Shown one piece after another: positions 46,901-50,242 of a stretch of DNA of 64,000 bases. A program made the translations under genes and the position numbers. The DNA comes from Methylobacterium terricola (GTDB lineage: Bacteria > Pseudomonadota > Alphaproteobacteria > Rhizobiales > Beijerinckiaceae): the NCBI RefSeq assembly GCF_006151805.1, contig NZ_VDDA01000005.1, positions 372,001 to 436,000 on the forward strand. Reading direction: 5' to 3'. The notes under the pieces were generated by a model. That model worked only from the letters and a program-made list of their open reading frames with translations. It made no database searches and was not told where the DNA came from. Positions within the stretch are counted from its first letter, which is position 1, and every line of letters starts with the position of its first letter.

Positions 46901-47948
46901 CGCCGCCGAGCGCAGCGGCGCCGGTCGGGTCGGTCGAGGCGGCGACGTCGGCCCCGGTCGCCTCGGCGAGGAGCGCCGCCACGCGGGCGCCGTCCGCGCC
47001 GCCCGCGAAGTCGCAGCCGTAGATCAGCAGGTCGGCGCCGTCGGCGAGCGCGCCGCGCATCACCGCCAGGTCATCGGCATAGCGCCCGGCGATCGAGTCC
47101 CCGTCGAGCGTCGCGGTGCCGATCCGCAGGGAGGCGGTGTCTCCGTGCGACAGGATGTGGACCGCCGTGATGTTGCTGCGCCCGCGCAGGGCTTCGGCGA
47201 TCTGGTCGAGGCCGTCGCGCTCGCCGTCGATCACCACGACCTCGACGTCCGGCGCCAGGGTCCGCAGCAGGGTATCGCGGTCCGCGACCCGGCCGTCGAC
47301 GAACACGACCTCGCCCCCGTCCGCGGGGCTCCCGGCGACGTCGACGATCTCGGCTCCCGTCAACCGCGCAAGCCAGCCGGCGCCGGACGCGCCCGCCGGC
47401 CCGGCGGCGAAGCCCTCGGCATCCACGGCGATGCGCGCGTCGTCGGCCAGCGTCGCGCCGACGCGCATCAGGTCGCCCTTCTGGGAGTCGCTCAGCCCGT
47501 TGAGGTCGATCGCGCCGGAGCCGAGGACGAGGCGTCCCTCCTGGCCTTCCGACACGATGGTGAGGGAGGCGACGTCCGTCCGGCCGCGCAGGTAGGCGGC
47601 GATCTGCGCGAGTCCGTCCTCGCCCTGGAAAAGCCTCAGCACCTCGGTGCCCGGCTCCCTTCCCTTCCCGCTCTCCGGCGCACCGTCCCGCGACGGATCG
47701 ATCACGACGAGATGGATGCCGGACGCTGCCGGTTCGGCTACCGGAACCGGATGCGCGGCGCCCCCGCCCGCGTCGGGCTCGGCGGCCGGACCGTCATGCC
47801 CTGCGAGGTCTCCCGCCGCCTGCCCGTCGTCAGCCTGCTGCGCGACGGCCGCCGCCGCCGCGGCACCGGCCGCGTCGAACAGCACGCGATCCTCGAGCCG
47901 CAGCAGACCCGTCGCACCACTTCCACGCTGCCCTGATCGATGAGACAC
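22968..47948 (-). CDS. Giant DUF4347 / tandem cadherin- and Ig-like repeat surface or secreted protein, 8326 residues
   Basis: Single uninterrupted frame of 25 kb. GTG start at 47948, chosen because AGGGGGG stands 6 bases upstream and the N-terminal motif follows at once. Order: LEPRxLL-like motif LEDRVLFDAA (18-27); a degenerate DUF4347-like copy (about 78-208); an intact-looking DUF4347 (about 236-378) with VHILSHG (His268) and LLIYGCD (Cys312); a beta-propeller-like part (about 385-600); an SdrD-B-like domain beginning AIGDRVFADRDASGSVTAGD; a carbohydrate-binding-like jelly roll (NIVQNGTFTGSLAPW); then dozens of roughly 95-105-residue repeats with VNDAP linkers, DxDGDxL calcium-type motifs and, in the middle, He_PIG-type Ig domains. 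The last 226 residues are non-repetitive, Pro-rich, with two cysteines and no RTX nonapeptides. Probable role: long adhesin or biofilm protein exported by the downstream genes. The symbol and ligand are unknown. Confidence 0.9.
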   Translation of the reverse strand: MSHRSGQRGSGATGLLRLEDRVLFDAAGAAAAAAVAQQADDGQAAGDLAGHDGPAAEPDAGGGAAHPVPVAEPAASGIHLVVIDPSRDGAPESGKGREPGTEVLRLFQGEDGLAQIAAYLRGRTDVASLTIVSEGQEGRLVLGSGAIDLNGLSDSQKGDLMRVGATLADDARIAVDAEGFAAGPAGASGAGWLARLTGAEIVDVAGSPADGGEVVFVDGRVADRDTLLRTLAPDVEVVVIDGERDGLDQIAEALRGRSNITAVHILSHGDTASLRIGTATLDGDSIAGRYADDLAVMRGALADGADLLIYGCDFAGGADGARVAALLAEATGADVAASTDPTGAAALGGDWDLEYRTGSVETALAVTEAGRDAYAGLLATTVTTGRGAIVAAVGAGLYSIDVTTGRATLVTTIPATIGGIAFGGTANSVAIDQGNGLIYYADSASAATNRALFAYDYVNNQHIVIDSDLTNNGAGASIVVGTTTGVGSGAAAFVNNALYLGVENVTGASDQIYRITFANNGRTVATAATFGVPITVTNDWGDFAADPTGNGGTGVLLSLSGTTITRYNLADGLVINTVTNPASANAIQGGGDILGNTYVVGTVVQQINPVTGAAIGAAIPITTDGTTALGGVADAATWVPATGAIGDRVFADRDASGSVTAGDTGFANVTVQLVDDVDGDGVVDAGERILATDTTDSEGTYQFGGVLPGRYIVRVTDTNGILGTAASTTGGATRSVTLTAIGASDQGIDFGYAARPPVVDLNSAVAADAAANIVQNGTFTGSLAPWTTSGSTSYTATVGGGGVYWDADRSAGTLTQTGLTGLRNGPSSNGTAQLVFGFGWNNSTPDTAAPAVLDVSVGGVVYARITTGISSGAATTATIAYLNGASGGPATVAASTYQAWTATDITVNLPTSVADSGALTFSYNAGTSGDDIFVDTVRVNTFAAGARNYATSYTENAPGVAIAAAAASIADPDSTLLRAATVVLTNAQAGDVLAFVGAPPAGITAVSDTSVAGQVTITLSGAASPAAYATALRQIQFSSTSDTPLATARNVAVTVNDGGLNSNTATTTITVVPVDDAPVNGLPASFAASEDTALALTGLSVSDVDAGTGALSVTLGVTSGTLAATAGAGVAVAGSGTASLTLTGTQAALNAYLASAAAPVFTQSPADFNGAVTLTMTTNDGGNTGTGGPLTDTDTSTIVIAPVADIADDAASTPEDTPITLAVLANDSFENPARTITAVNGTAISPGGTAVAVGNGTVRLNADGTLTYAPAPDFTGATSFTYTVTSGGVTETATVAVTVTPVNDAPVNTLPAGYTGTEDTPLALTGLAVSDVDAGTGPLSLTLSVGAGTGSLSATASGGVTVAGSGTTSLTLTGALPALNAYLASAAAPVFSPAANLNGTVALTLATSDNGNTGAGGALTDTDTTLITLAPVNDAPVNTLPASFTTNEDTPLALTGLAVSDVDAGTGALSLTLSVGAGAGSLSAAASGGVAVTGSGTASLTLTGTQAALNAYLASAAAPVFTPAANLNGTVALTLTTSDAGNTGAGGALADTDTSTITVLPVDDAPVLDLDASGPGTGFSATYTENGAGVPIADTDVLIQDVDSPTLASATVTITNGQAGDLLTAAGLPAGVSASYDAGSFTLTLSGQASLASYQAALAAVRFASTSENPPTLPRIVAVSVNDGLLSSAAAQASVNVVAVNDAPVNGLPASFAASEDSPLALTGLSVSDVDAGTGALSVTLGVTSGTLAATAGAGVAVAGSGSASLTLTGTQAALNAYLASAAAPVFTPVADANGAVTLTMTTNDGGNTGTGGPLTDTDTSTIVIAPVADISGDSASTPEDTPATLAVLANDSFENPARTITAVNGTAISPGGTAVAVGTGTVRLNADGTLTYAPAADFTGATSFTYTVTSGGVTETATVAVTVTPVNDAPVNTVPGAQVVAEDASLAFVNGSSVRVADVDGDALTTTLTVTGGTATVAAGGGATITGNGGASIVISGSAAQINAALAGLTYRDTPDFNGAAGLTLATSDGIATDTDTIAIQVTPVADITADTLTTREDTALGANLILGTNGATADGFSDPNRTLTAVTQPPAGQGSVAASADGTIVYAPPPDFTGVTSFTYTVSAGGVTETATVTVTVTPVNDAPVVTVPGAQVTAEDTARVFSTAGGNALTVADVDSGTLTVSIAVTGGTFSLSGTTGLTFAAGDGTADAAATFSGTAAAINAALDGASYAPNPDTNGPAQLTLQVSDGALAASGAVALTVAPVADIADDTAVTDEDAPVAIPVFANDTFEDVGRTVTAVNGTAIAAGGPAVAVENGTVTLTPQGVLVFGPATDFNGMSTFTYTVSAGGVTETGTVRVAVAEINTPPVNTLPTAFATREDTGLVLAGLAVADSDAGTGIVRISLSVDSGTLTAAPTAGVAVAGAGTGTLTLDGTIAGLNAYLSGPSAPVFIPAANATASVTLTMATSDNGNTGGMALTDIDTATILITPVNDAPAGADRSVTLAEDTTYTFSAADFGLTDPADDPANALEAVIVDTLPAGGTLALGGVAVAAGQVITAANLGLLTFTPVADVSGVTAFTVRVRDNGGVANGGQDTDPTPNTLTLTVTPVNDAPVNTLPAAFGTAEDAPAQLTGLAIADVDAGQGAVSVTLLVDRGTLAATGTAEVAVAGSGSGRLVLTGTVAAIDAFLAGPSAPFFAPTPDFNGPVTLTMVTDDRGNTGAGGALTDTDTRTITVTPVNDAPVAADAAVATAEDTPLQGRLPAASDVDGDAVTYGPGSRQPANGRVDIRPDGTFQYVPEANASGLDSFTYTVDDGTVTREYTVTVSVAPVNDPPVAAPDAAATDANTPVAASLLANDADADGDRLGIVAVNGAAGQVGALVAGSAGGRFVVAADGSATFDPAGAFADLAEGQTRATSVTYRIADPSGAVSDASFTVTVTGRNDAPVSAPIPDQAAQDGAAFALALAGSFADPDSGDALRFTATGLPAGLTIDPATGLVSGTLSAGASAGSPYAVTVTATDRLGLATSRTFALAVANPAPVARDDSFATDQNTPVGGSVLADNGAGPDLDPDGDALAVAAVNGAAGLVGVPVAGSAGGRFTIAQDGRFGFAPGTDFLDLAAGETRATRATYTLSDGQGGTATGTATVIVTGTNDAPVARGDGIATREDQPVTVDPRLNDTDAEGSPLTVTAIDGQAIAPGVTVAVANGAVTLNGDGTLTFTPAPDANGAVSFTYTVSDGQGGIATATVTGTVTPVNDAPVPAADAFVTAEDTPAALAVLANDADVDADPLTITAIDGQAITAGTTVAVAGGAVTLNPDGTLGFVPRPDFNGPVSFTYTVSDGQGGSASATVSGVVTPVQDAPVALADSFAGTEDTPALIAVLANDRDADGDPLTIAAIDGTGIAPGGTVAVTGGAVTLNPDGTLAFVPALNFNGPVSFTYTVADGRGGTATATVTGALAPVNDAPVLGDDSITVTEDGAVTFDVRANDSDVDGDALGLIQINGAFIAPGGTIVVAGGAVTLNADGTLTFVPQADFNGPVSFTYSLSDGNGGSDSATITGLVTPVEDTPTALADSFAGTEDTPVTIAVLANDGDRDGDQLTITAIDGTGIVPGGTVAVAGGRVTLNPDGTLTFVPGADANGPVSFSYTVSDGQGGTASAAVTGLIAPVNDPPVAADATSATGEDTALTGTLPAAFDADGDTVTYAPGSTSPASGTVTIAPDGTFTYRPAPDFNGTDRFSYVVDDGRGGLAEYDVVVAVTPANDAPVATTPLPDRMRTDGQAVSFDAAAYFADIDGDRLTFTATGLPPGLTISPDGLVAGIIDRDASQRGPNGNGTYTVVVTAADGQGGIATDSYAVVVTNPAPVARNDAAGTLEDTPVTLNVLDGSAGGGAPDSDPDGDPLRVIAASAGHGTVTLGQDGALTYAPNPNFNGVDTIVYTISDGNGGTASATVSVTVAAVNDAPGTAPIADRIRNDGDVDAIDTGAFFSDPEGEVLTFAATGLPPGLSLDPATGRITGRLSADASGPTGTLTYPVTVSARDASGAASSVSFAYTVLNLPPLARDDVATTAEDTPVIIPILSNDTDPDGDSERVIAVNNVVLVLNGPAVATANGSVQLILDGAETEVLRFTPNPDFTGQESFTYTIIDNNGGRDTATALVTVTPVNDAPRIVTPVPDRVRADGQTFTYDLADFFRDPDGDPLTFAATGLPQGLSLDPATGFLSGTIASGASQVGGGIYAVTVTATDPGGQSQSQAFTLTVTNPAPVAVDDAATTPEDVPVRIAVLANDIDADADPLAIVAASAGAGTVAIDGGALVYTPAPDFNGTDTIVYTIADGNGGFASASVRVTVAPVNDAPVAAPIADRIDTDGQVLALDEVQDFSVYFSDREGDRLSFAATGLPQGLTIDPLTGIVSGEIDGNASSQNGGVYRVTVTASDGNLSTSRSFTWFIANIPPKGFSDTVLERAGAASGDVLENDEDNDGDPLTVTGVDGVAVAPDAPATVRGSAGGLFTVAANGRFTFTAGPDFADLRAGETRATSVVYALQDTDGGADTATLTVVVTGANDAPAAAAIPAFIRADGDALGPQALVLAPFFADAEGDTLAFAAAGLPPGLAIDPATGAIIGTIARDASQGGPAGDGVYTVTVTASDGASTTATSFVVTVTNPAPVGVNDAVTIPEDTSIDIDVVGNDVDPDGDALFVDPAFAPVAANGTVAINPNGTLRYTPNVDYSGVDTVVYRVSDGQGGLSTAIVNVSVAAVNDAPIATAPIADAVRNDGDTLTIDVSGDFRDPEGERLTFFATGLPPGLAITAGGVISGTIAPDASGPTGTRDYLITVTAEDSQGARASSQFTYTVNNLTPQAQNDTVINAVEDVPVLVDVLSNDVDPDGDTNVVIRVENVALVVGGPAVATSNGTVQLVAGTAGRPVLRFTPNPDFNGTESFTYTIDDGNGGTDTATVAIVVAPVNDAPVAGTIPDRVRADGQPVAFDVSDFFTDADGDALAFTAAGLPPGLTISPAGVISGTLDASASRGGAYTVTVTASDGRAAPAQASFVFTVTNPAPVAVNDTVTTTEDVPVTFDPVSGLGTTSGPAGADADPDGDALRIAMVEGRPIAPGGTVAVADGTVTLNADGTLTFAPAANFNGTTVITYGIVDADGAMADAAVSLTVVAVDDAPVIDLDPATPGLGAVAVFVEGGGPVAVAPGVSLADAEDDASGVRIVLGGEAADAASEILHLNGAVDIRRDAAASGTIAFGASLLAYAYDGNGTLTLLNAAGAGTPLPAGTLRSLVAAIRYENLSEAPTPGARTLTFSVADTAGNVSQAAVATVAVVPVNTAPVAADDAAATGEDAPILGGASVLANDRDPEGDALTVVAVAGLPSGVGTAVAGSAGGTFTIRPDGTYDFDPGAAFQDLQQGETRATRVTYTAADPSGATATATLTVTVAGANDAPAAADLAVATAEDGTLAGALPGATDADGDALVYAEGDQPANGTVAVSAGGTFTYTPDPDFTGTDRFTYTVSDGRSTVTYAVTVTVAPVNDAPVAAPIPDRAFADGEPVRLDVAGFFADIDGDALLFAAAGLPAGLAIDPATGVIAGTVDASASQINGGVYAVAVTARDPSGATATRTVVLRIANPAPVAEADAVATVQGAPVAGSVLADNGAGPDRDPDGDALSVVAVDGAGAGIGAPRAGSAGGLFTIRADGTFDFVPGAEFDDLPAGITRSSSIDYTVSDGQGGTATAVLTVTVTGANDAPVGGNAALAAVEDNPASGRLPIATDIDGDALTYALATGPANGTVAIDPTGTFTYTPAPDYAGPDSFTYTVSDGTTAVTYTVTVAVAAVNDAPAAAADAFVTPEDGSVTIRVLANDTDADGDPLAVTQIGGVAILPGGSVDIGTGSVALQADGTLLFTPAPDVDGPVSFTYTLTDGNGGTATALVTGTVTPVNDAPLAADDTAATGQDAVVTGNVILGTGISGPAGRDTDVDGDVLTVVGVGAPAGGVGAAVAGSAGGTFTIGADGGFTFDPGADFADLPAGASRATSVGYTVSDGAGGRATALLTVRVDGANDAPDADAFAPRRNADGETVALAAGAAFRDADGDALTFAAAGLPPGLAIDPVTGAISGTVAPGASGAGGSATYRVTITATDPSGAAAIRSVDWTIVNPAPVAADDAFAVAEDQVLTGSLAADNGAGPDADPDGDPLTYGLVTAPAHGTVVLLTDGRFTYTPNPDFAGPDGFTYRVSDGNGGTSLAAVTITVAPVNDAPVALADAFAVAEDGTAAIPVLANDGDVDGDPLAVTAIDGRAVAPGGAVAVAGGTVTLNPDGTLAFAAAPDFAGPVQFAYTLSDGTVASVGQVTGTVAPVNDAPANGLPPAFTGQEDAPLPLLGLSVADVDAGAGTLTVTLTVEIGQLTAVPAGGVTVAGSGTGALTLSGTRDALNAFLAASAPVFTPPANATDPVRLTMRTVDDGAGGAGGPLADVDGATILIVPANDAPTAGDLALTTIEERPVAGAIDVADLDGDALTFTLVAQPAGGTVRLDPDGTFVYKPNPDASGVETFQVRVDDGQGGTALATVTVTVQPVNDAPVAAPLTVATREDAPVSGTLPPAFDAEGDAVAYALAAGPANGRATVTADGRFTYVPNPDFSGTDSFTYAVSDGAAASTYTVTVTVDPVNDVPVAIADAFTTAEDTPATVVVLANDRDVDGDPLAITAIDGQAVAPSGTVAVANGAVTLNPDGTLTFVPIPNANGTASFTYTVLDGQGGSATATVTGTIASVNDAPALVADGFTTAEDTPVRVPVLANDADPDGDPLTVTAIDGQAITAGGSVAVAGGAVTLNADGTLTFAPAADVNGPVSFTYTVSDGQGGTASAAVTGLLAPINDAPVAIADAFTTAEDTPATIAVLANDRDVDGDPLAITAIDGQAVAPGGTVAVANGAVTLNPDGTLTFVPTPNANGAASFTYTVSDGQGGSATATVTGTIASVNDAPALVADGFTTAEDTPVRVPVLANDADSDGDLLTVIAIDGQAIAAGLTVAVAGGTVTLDADGALVFAPAADFNGPVSFAYTASDGKGGSATATVSGLVTPVQDAPFALADSFAGTEDRPTTVTVLGNDRDEDGDPLAITAIDGQAVAPGGTVAVASGAVTLNPDGTLTFVPTPNANGTASFTYTVSDGQGGSATATVTGTIASVNDAPAPAADGFVTTEDTPVRVPVLANDADPDGDLLTVTAIDGQAITAGGSVRVAGGAVTLNADGTLTFAPAADVNGPVSFTYTVSDGQGGTASTAVTGLLAPINDAPVAIADAFTTAEDTPATIAVLANDRDADGDPLAITAIDGQAVAPGGTVAVASGAVTLNPDGTLTFVPTPNANGTASFTYTVSDGQGGSVTAAVAGTITPRNDAPVLGDDAFSVPEDGAVTFDLRANDSDADGDPLTVTAIDGQAIAAGASVAVPGGTVTLNPDGTLTFVPAADVTGPVGFSATVSDGRGGFATATIVGTITPVNDAPTPGADRFETTEETPVRITVLADDGDADGDPLTITAIDGVGIAPGLTVAVVNGTVTLNPDGTLTFAPAPNANGAVAFTYTVSDGRGGSATATVTGTVAPVNDAPIPTADRFATAEDTPILIAVLPNDADVDGDPLAVIAIDGQPIAAGAAVAVAGGTVTLNADGTLTFAPAADVNGPVSFAYTVSDGRGGSETATVSGLVTPVNDAPVPGADTLAAIEDTSATLAVLANDRDADGDPLAVTAIDGQAVAPGGTVAVAGGRVTLNPDGTLTFAPAADFDGPVSFTYTVSDGQGGSATATVGGSVSPENDAPAPAADGFLAIEDTPVRVPVLANDADPDGDPLTVAAIDGQPIAAGGSVAVAGGTVTLEADGTLTFAPAADFAGSVAFGYTVSDGRGGNATVAVGGSVAPVNDSPVPGTDAFVVAEDGAVTIAVLANDRDVEGDALSLTAIDGQPIAPGEAVAVAGGLVRLAADGTLVFVPDPDVTGAVRFAYTVSDGRGGTATGTVLGTITPVADAPVAADDAFVSIGAPSVIPVLANDRDPDGGPLTVTAIDGRPLAPGGSVAVVGGQVTLNADSTLLFVPNPGFAGATAFTYTVSDGQGGSATAAVRGTIAPVQVGDRVGDNITRDRGEASRERLLFGAGWIVEDVPLLAAGPCPEIGTLRILPYVVEHARVHYGTGFRLADALPRHAPPGVRDVLHEGRPFCTTLRITPEMVDPLRAWRLEAGPLPVVDWPSVRDLPSVHHLQRLPEPVAPAPARPAPSGPPSTPDSEPILIRKGEAAPSDWMFRDDPAPSGPGPAEAPGPGLAHKLRGFANRFEHGQERLHAAFAEPPPSPSEAAGRR
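25881..27960 (-). repeat. Higher-order 618-bp repeat, about 3.4 near-identical copies
   Basis: The same sequence phase recurs exactly every 618 bases at 25881, 26499, 27117 and 27735, with only scattered mismatches. Each unit codes for 206 residues, that is two repeat domains, so whole domain pairs have been duplicated recently. The unit is a multiple of three, so copy number can change without breaking the frame. Confidence 0.88.
42161..44715 (-). repeat. Two near-identical blocks of about 680 bp, 1875 bp apart
   Basis: The block at about 42161-42840 recurs at about 44036-44715 with few differences and one extra codon in the second. Offset is 1875 bases (625 residues) at several anchors, rising to 1878 near the end. 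Each block spans two repeat domains. The intervening 1.2 kb holds less similar units, so this is a separate duplication event from the 618-bp array. Confidence 0.8.
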
Positions 47949-48253
47949 GCATGGCCCCCCTGCGTCTTGACGCGCCGGCGTGCGATCTCTCCAATCAACT
48001 TCAGATTGAGGTCACGCGCAATTCACCCACAACCTACAGAGGCACGCCCGAGCTGGAAAGGGGCTTGGGAGGGTAGAGATTATGCAATTTTGCAACATAT
48101 TTGATATATAAATATTATCAAATGATATAATAAGTTGATATCACCAATCAATGACAATGCAACATGATCAATAAAAATCTGATAAAACACTATTGCTATT
48201 TTTGATATCGAAATTTTTTACATGATATACGATTATTTTTCGTTGAACTTCCC
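47949..48253 (-). promoter_or_regulatory. AT-rich control region and long leader of the giant gene
   Basis: The part at 48078-48245 is strikingly AT-rich in a GC-rich genome. On the minus strand TTGATT (48151-48146) and TATATC (48129-48124) at 16-base spacing form a good housekeeping promoter. A perfect palindrome TGATATCA at 48136-48143 lies between these two elements. A second inverted repeat, ATTTGATA (48099-48106) and TATCAAAT (48116-48123) with a 9-base spacer, sits just downstream of the -10. Both share the TGATA half-site, so one repressor could bind both. A leader of about 170 bases would precede the GTG. Such AT-rich islands are also favoured by MucR/Ros or H-NS-like silencers. Confidence 0.55.
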
Positions 48254-48478
48254 ATGTCTGCGCAGCTTGTGGGCAGAATGGTCGTTCAATGGCAAGCATC
48301 AGGTTTCCGAGTGTGCCTGGCTCCAATTGGAAAAACACAACCTGTGGTTTTCGCTGCGGAATGGGACGCTGCCGCCTCGACGAGTGTCGGTGGGATACGG
48401 GTCGTCACAGGGACATCGACCAACGATACGGCACGAAATAAGCCGAATGGACTAGGCCGATCGATCGGCGCCCCTTGA
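48254..48478 (+). CDS. Possible small hypothetical protein, 74 residues
   Basis: Open frame starting MSAQLVGRMVVQWQASGFRV with a plausible soluble-protein pattern (CLAPIGKTQPVVFAAEWDAA). There is no clear ribosome site, and the start lies at the edge of the AT-rich region. No family recognised, and overlapping frames on both strands are of similar length, so this may be chance. Composition after 48250 returns to GC-rich. Confidence 0.25.
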   Translation: MSAQLVGRMVVQWQASGFRVCLAPIGKTQPVVFAAEWDAAASTSVGGIRVVTGTSTNDTARNKPNGLGRSIGAP

Positions 48479-48559
48479 GTCGACAATCGAACATTTCATC
48501 TGTGCCGCTCGCGACCACGGTCGTGCTCAGGCACCGAGCAGGTGCGACGGTTGTCCGGG

Positions 48560-49126
48560 TCATGCGTCCGCCCGGAGCCCCGTAGCCGGGCGGCGGCGTC
48601 GCCAGGGAGCCATGCTGGCGAATACGCCGTCCCGGCGGATCAGGGCGTGGAGCAGCGCCGCCCCGAGATGGGCGAGGACGAGGCAGAACAGCGCGTAGGC
48701 CAGCACGCCGTGGAGCGCGCGCAGCCAGGCGTAGGCGAGCGGGCTGTGGGGCAGGATCGGCGGCAGCACGAACGACCCGCCGAGGGCCACCGGATCGCGT
48801 GCCGCCGACAGCATCGCCCAGCCGATGATGGGCATGGCCAGCATGAGGCCGTAGAGGGCGACGTGCGAGGCATGCGCGGCCCGCCGCTGCCACCCGGGCA
48901 GATCCGCCGGCAGGGTCGGCGGCGGATGGCGCCAGCGGTTCGCCAGCCGCACGACGACGAGGAGCAGGATCAGGAGGCCGAGCGGACGGTGCACCCCGAC
49001 CAGCACGTGATAGTCGGCCAGCGAGGCCACCATCGCCACGCCGATCAGCAGCATGGCCAGGATCGCCGCCGCCATGCTCCAGTGGAGCAGGCGCGCGAGG
49101 AGGTTGAAGCGGGGCAGGTCGCTCAC
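48560..49126 (-). CDS. Cytochrome b561-family membrane protein
   Basis: 188-residue four-helix membrane cytochrome that passes electrons from the quinone pool to a periplasmic partner. The start is a GTG at 49126 overlapping the stop of the catalase-family gene (GTGA). Haem-ligand histidines are seen in ARLLHWSMAAAILAMLLIGV, VGVHRPLGLLILLLVVVRL, AAHASHVALYGLMLAMPIIG and LHGVLAYALFCLVLAHLGAA, the usual b561 arrangement. SrpA-like peroxidase and cytochrome b561 often occur as a pair; the b-type cytochrome probably donates electrons to the peroxidase or shares its oxidative-stress regulon. Confidence 0.93.
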   Translation of the reverse strand: MSDLPRFNLLARLLHWSMAAAILAMLLIGVAMVASLADYHVLVGVHRPLGLLILLLVVVRLANRWRHPPPTLPADLPGWQRRAAHASHVALYGLMLAMPIIGWAMLSAARDPVALGGSFVLPPILPHSPLAYAWLRALHGVLAYALFCLVLAHLGAALLHALIRRDGVFASMAPWRRRRPATGLRADA

Positions 49127-50235
49127 AGGCCGGCTCCTCGGGCAGGCGCCGCCGCAACGGCGCTCGGGCTCTTCTCCTCGCCGGCCCGGCGGGTGAAGGA
49201 GCGGGCATAGGCGGCGGAGCGGGCGCTCAGCAGCGGATCGTCGGACGGCGCGATGCCGTCCGGCAGGACGAGCGGGTCGAAATTGACGTCCTGGCAATGG
49301 CCTGCCGTCTCGGGCTCCGCGCCCGTGAGGGTGAGCGTGCCGAGATCGACGGTCTCGCGATCCGAGGGCCAGGGCAGCGTCGCGTCCGCGACGGCATCGT
49401 CCGGCCGGCCGAGCGTCGCGACGAGGTGCCAGCTTAGCGGCCCCTGGCGGAGCTGCGCGGCGAGGTCGTCGAACAGGAAGTTCTTATCGGCCCGCGCGGC
49501 CTGCGCGGCATTCTCCGGCGCAGACGCCCGCTCCGGCACGGCGGCCCAGCGCACCGGCGTCGCACTTCCGTCGGCGGCCATGAACCGGAAGGCGTTCAGG
49601 CCCCAGTAGGTGCTGTCGGCAAAGCCCGAGGTGATCGTGCGCGCCTTGATCAGGGCGGCGGCCTTCGCGCTCTCCGGATGCGCGGCGAAGAAGGCCTTCA
49701 GGCGCTCCGGATCGGGTTTGCCGGTCGCCGGATCGGGCTTGGCGGCGAGCAGCTGGTCGTAGAACGCCTCGGGGGTGCGCACCGGGAAGACCGGGATGGT
49801 GTTCATGCCGGTGCGCCACTCCTCGCCGTCCGGCAGCCGGAAGCGCAGGGCGAGGCTGCGCACCGTGGTCTCGGCATCCGCCGCGTAGGGCTGCCCGCCC
49901 GCCAGCGCCACCCGTCCCTCGACGGGCGTCACCTGCCCGGCCGCGAACAGGCTCGCCGTCGAGAGCCTGGCGCCGGCGCCGCCAGCGGCGAAGCGGCCCG
50001 ACACGCACAGGCCCTTGGCGTGGTTGCGCCGGAAGCCGGGATGCCGACCGTTCACCTCCTCGAGGCGGTCGACGATGCGGGCGGGCGTCAGCGCGCCCGG
50101 CGACAGCCAGCCGCCCGCATAGGCGAAGGTGCCCGCCCCTGCCGCCAGCACCACACCGATGGCGGAGAGCCGCAGCAGCAGGGAGCGTGTGGTCATTCCC
50201 GGGGGGGCGCCGGTCAGGTCGTGCAACAGGGTCAT
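49123..50235 (-). CDS. srpA: Catalase-family peroxidase, SrpA-like
   Basis: 370-residue haem protein of the small catalase-related peroxidase group. A membrane/signal segment at residues 17-40 (SLLLRLSAIGVVLAAGAGTF) predicts export to the periplasm. The distal region reads VNGRHPGFRRNHAKGLCVSG with catalytic His72, followed by RFAAGGAGARLSTASLF. Proximal haem-ligand Tyr is likely in DDPLLSARSAAYARSF near the C-terminus. The start at 50235 gives the longest signal region after an AGGCTG site; a second ATG at 50196 is an alternative. It lies 7 bases after the anti-sigma gene and overlaps the cytochrome gene, forming a sigma/anti-sigma/peroxidase/cytochrome operon. The likely substrate is hydrogen peroxide or an organic peroxide. 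Confidence 0.92.
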   Translation of the reverse strand: MTLLHDLTGAPPGMTTRSLLLRLSAIGVVLAAGAGTFAYAGGWLSPGALTPARIVDRLEEVNGRHPGFRRNHAKGLCVSGRFAAGGAGARLSTASLFAAGQVTPVEGRVALAGGQPYAADAETTVRSLALRFRLPDGEEWRTGMNTIPVFPVRTPEAFYDQLLAAKPDPATGKPDPERLKAFFAAHPESAKAAALIKARTITSGFADSTYWGLNAFRFMAADGSATPVRWAAVPERASAPENAAQAARADKNFLFDDLAAQLRQGPLSWHLVATLGRPDDAVADATLPWPSDRETVDLGTLTLTGAEPETAGHCQDVNFDPLVLPDGIAPSDDPLLSARSAAYARSFTRRAGEEKSPSAVAAAPARGAGL

Positions 50236-50242
50236 GGCAGCC

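Noticed and set aside
48286..48486. A 66-codon minus-strand frame beside the AT-rich region.
   Set aside because: It has no ribosome site or recognisable pattern and overlaps an equally weak plus-strand frame.
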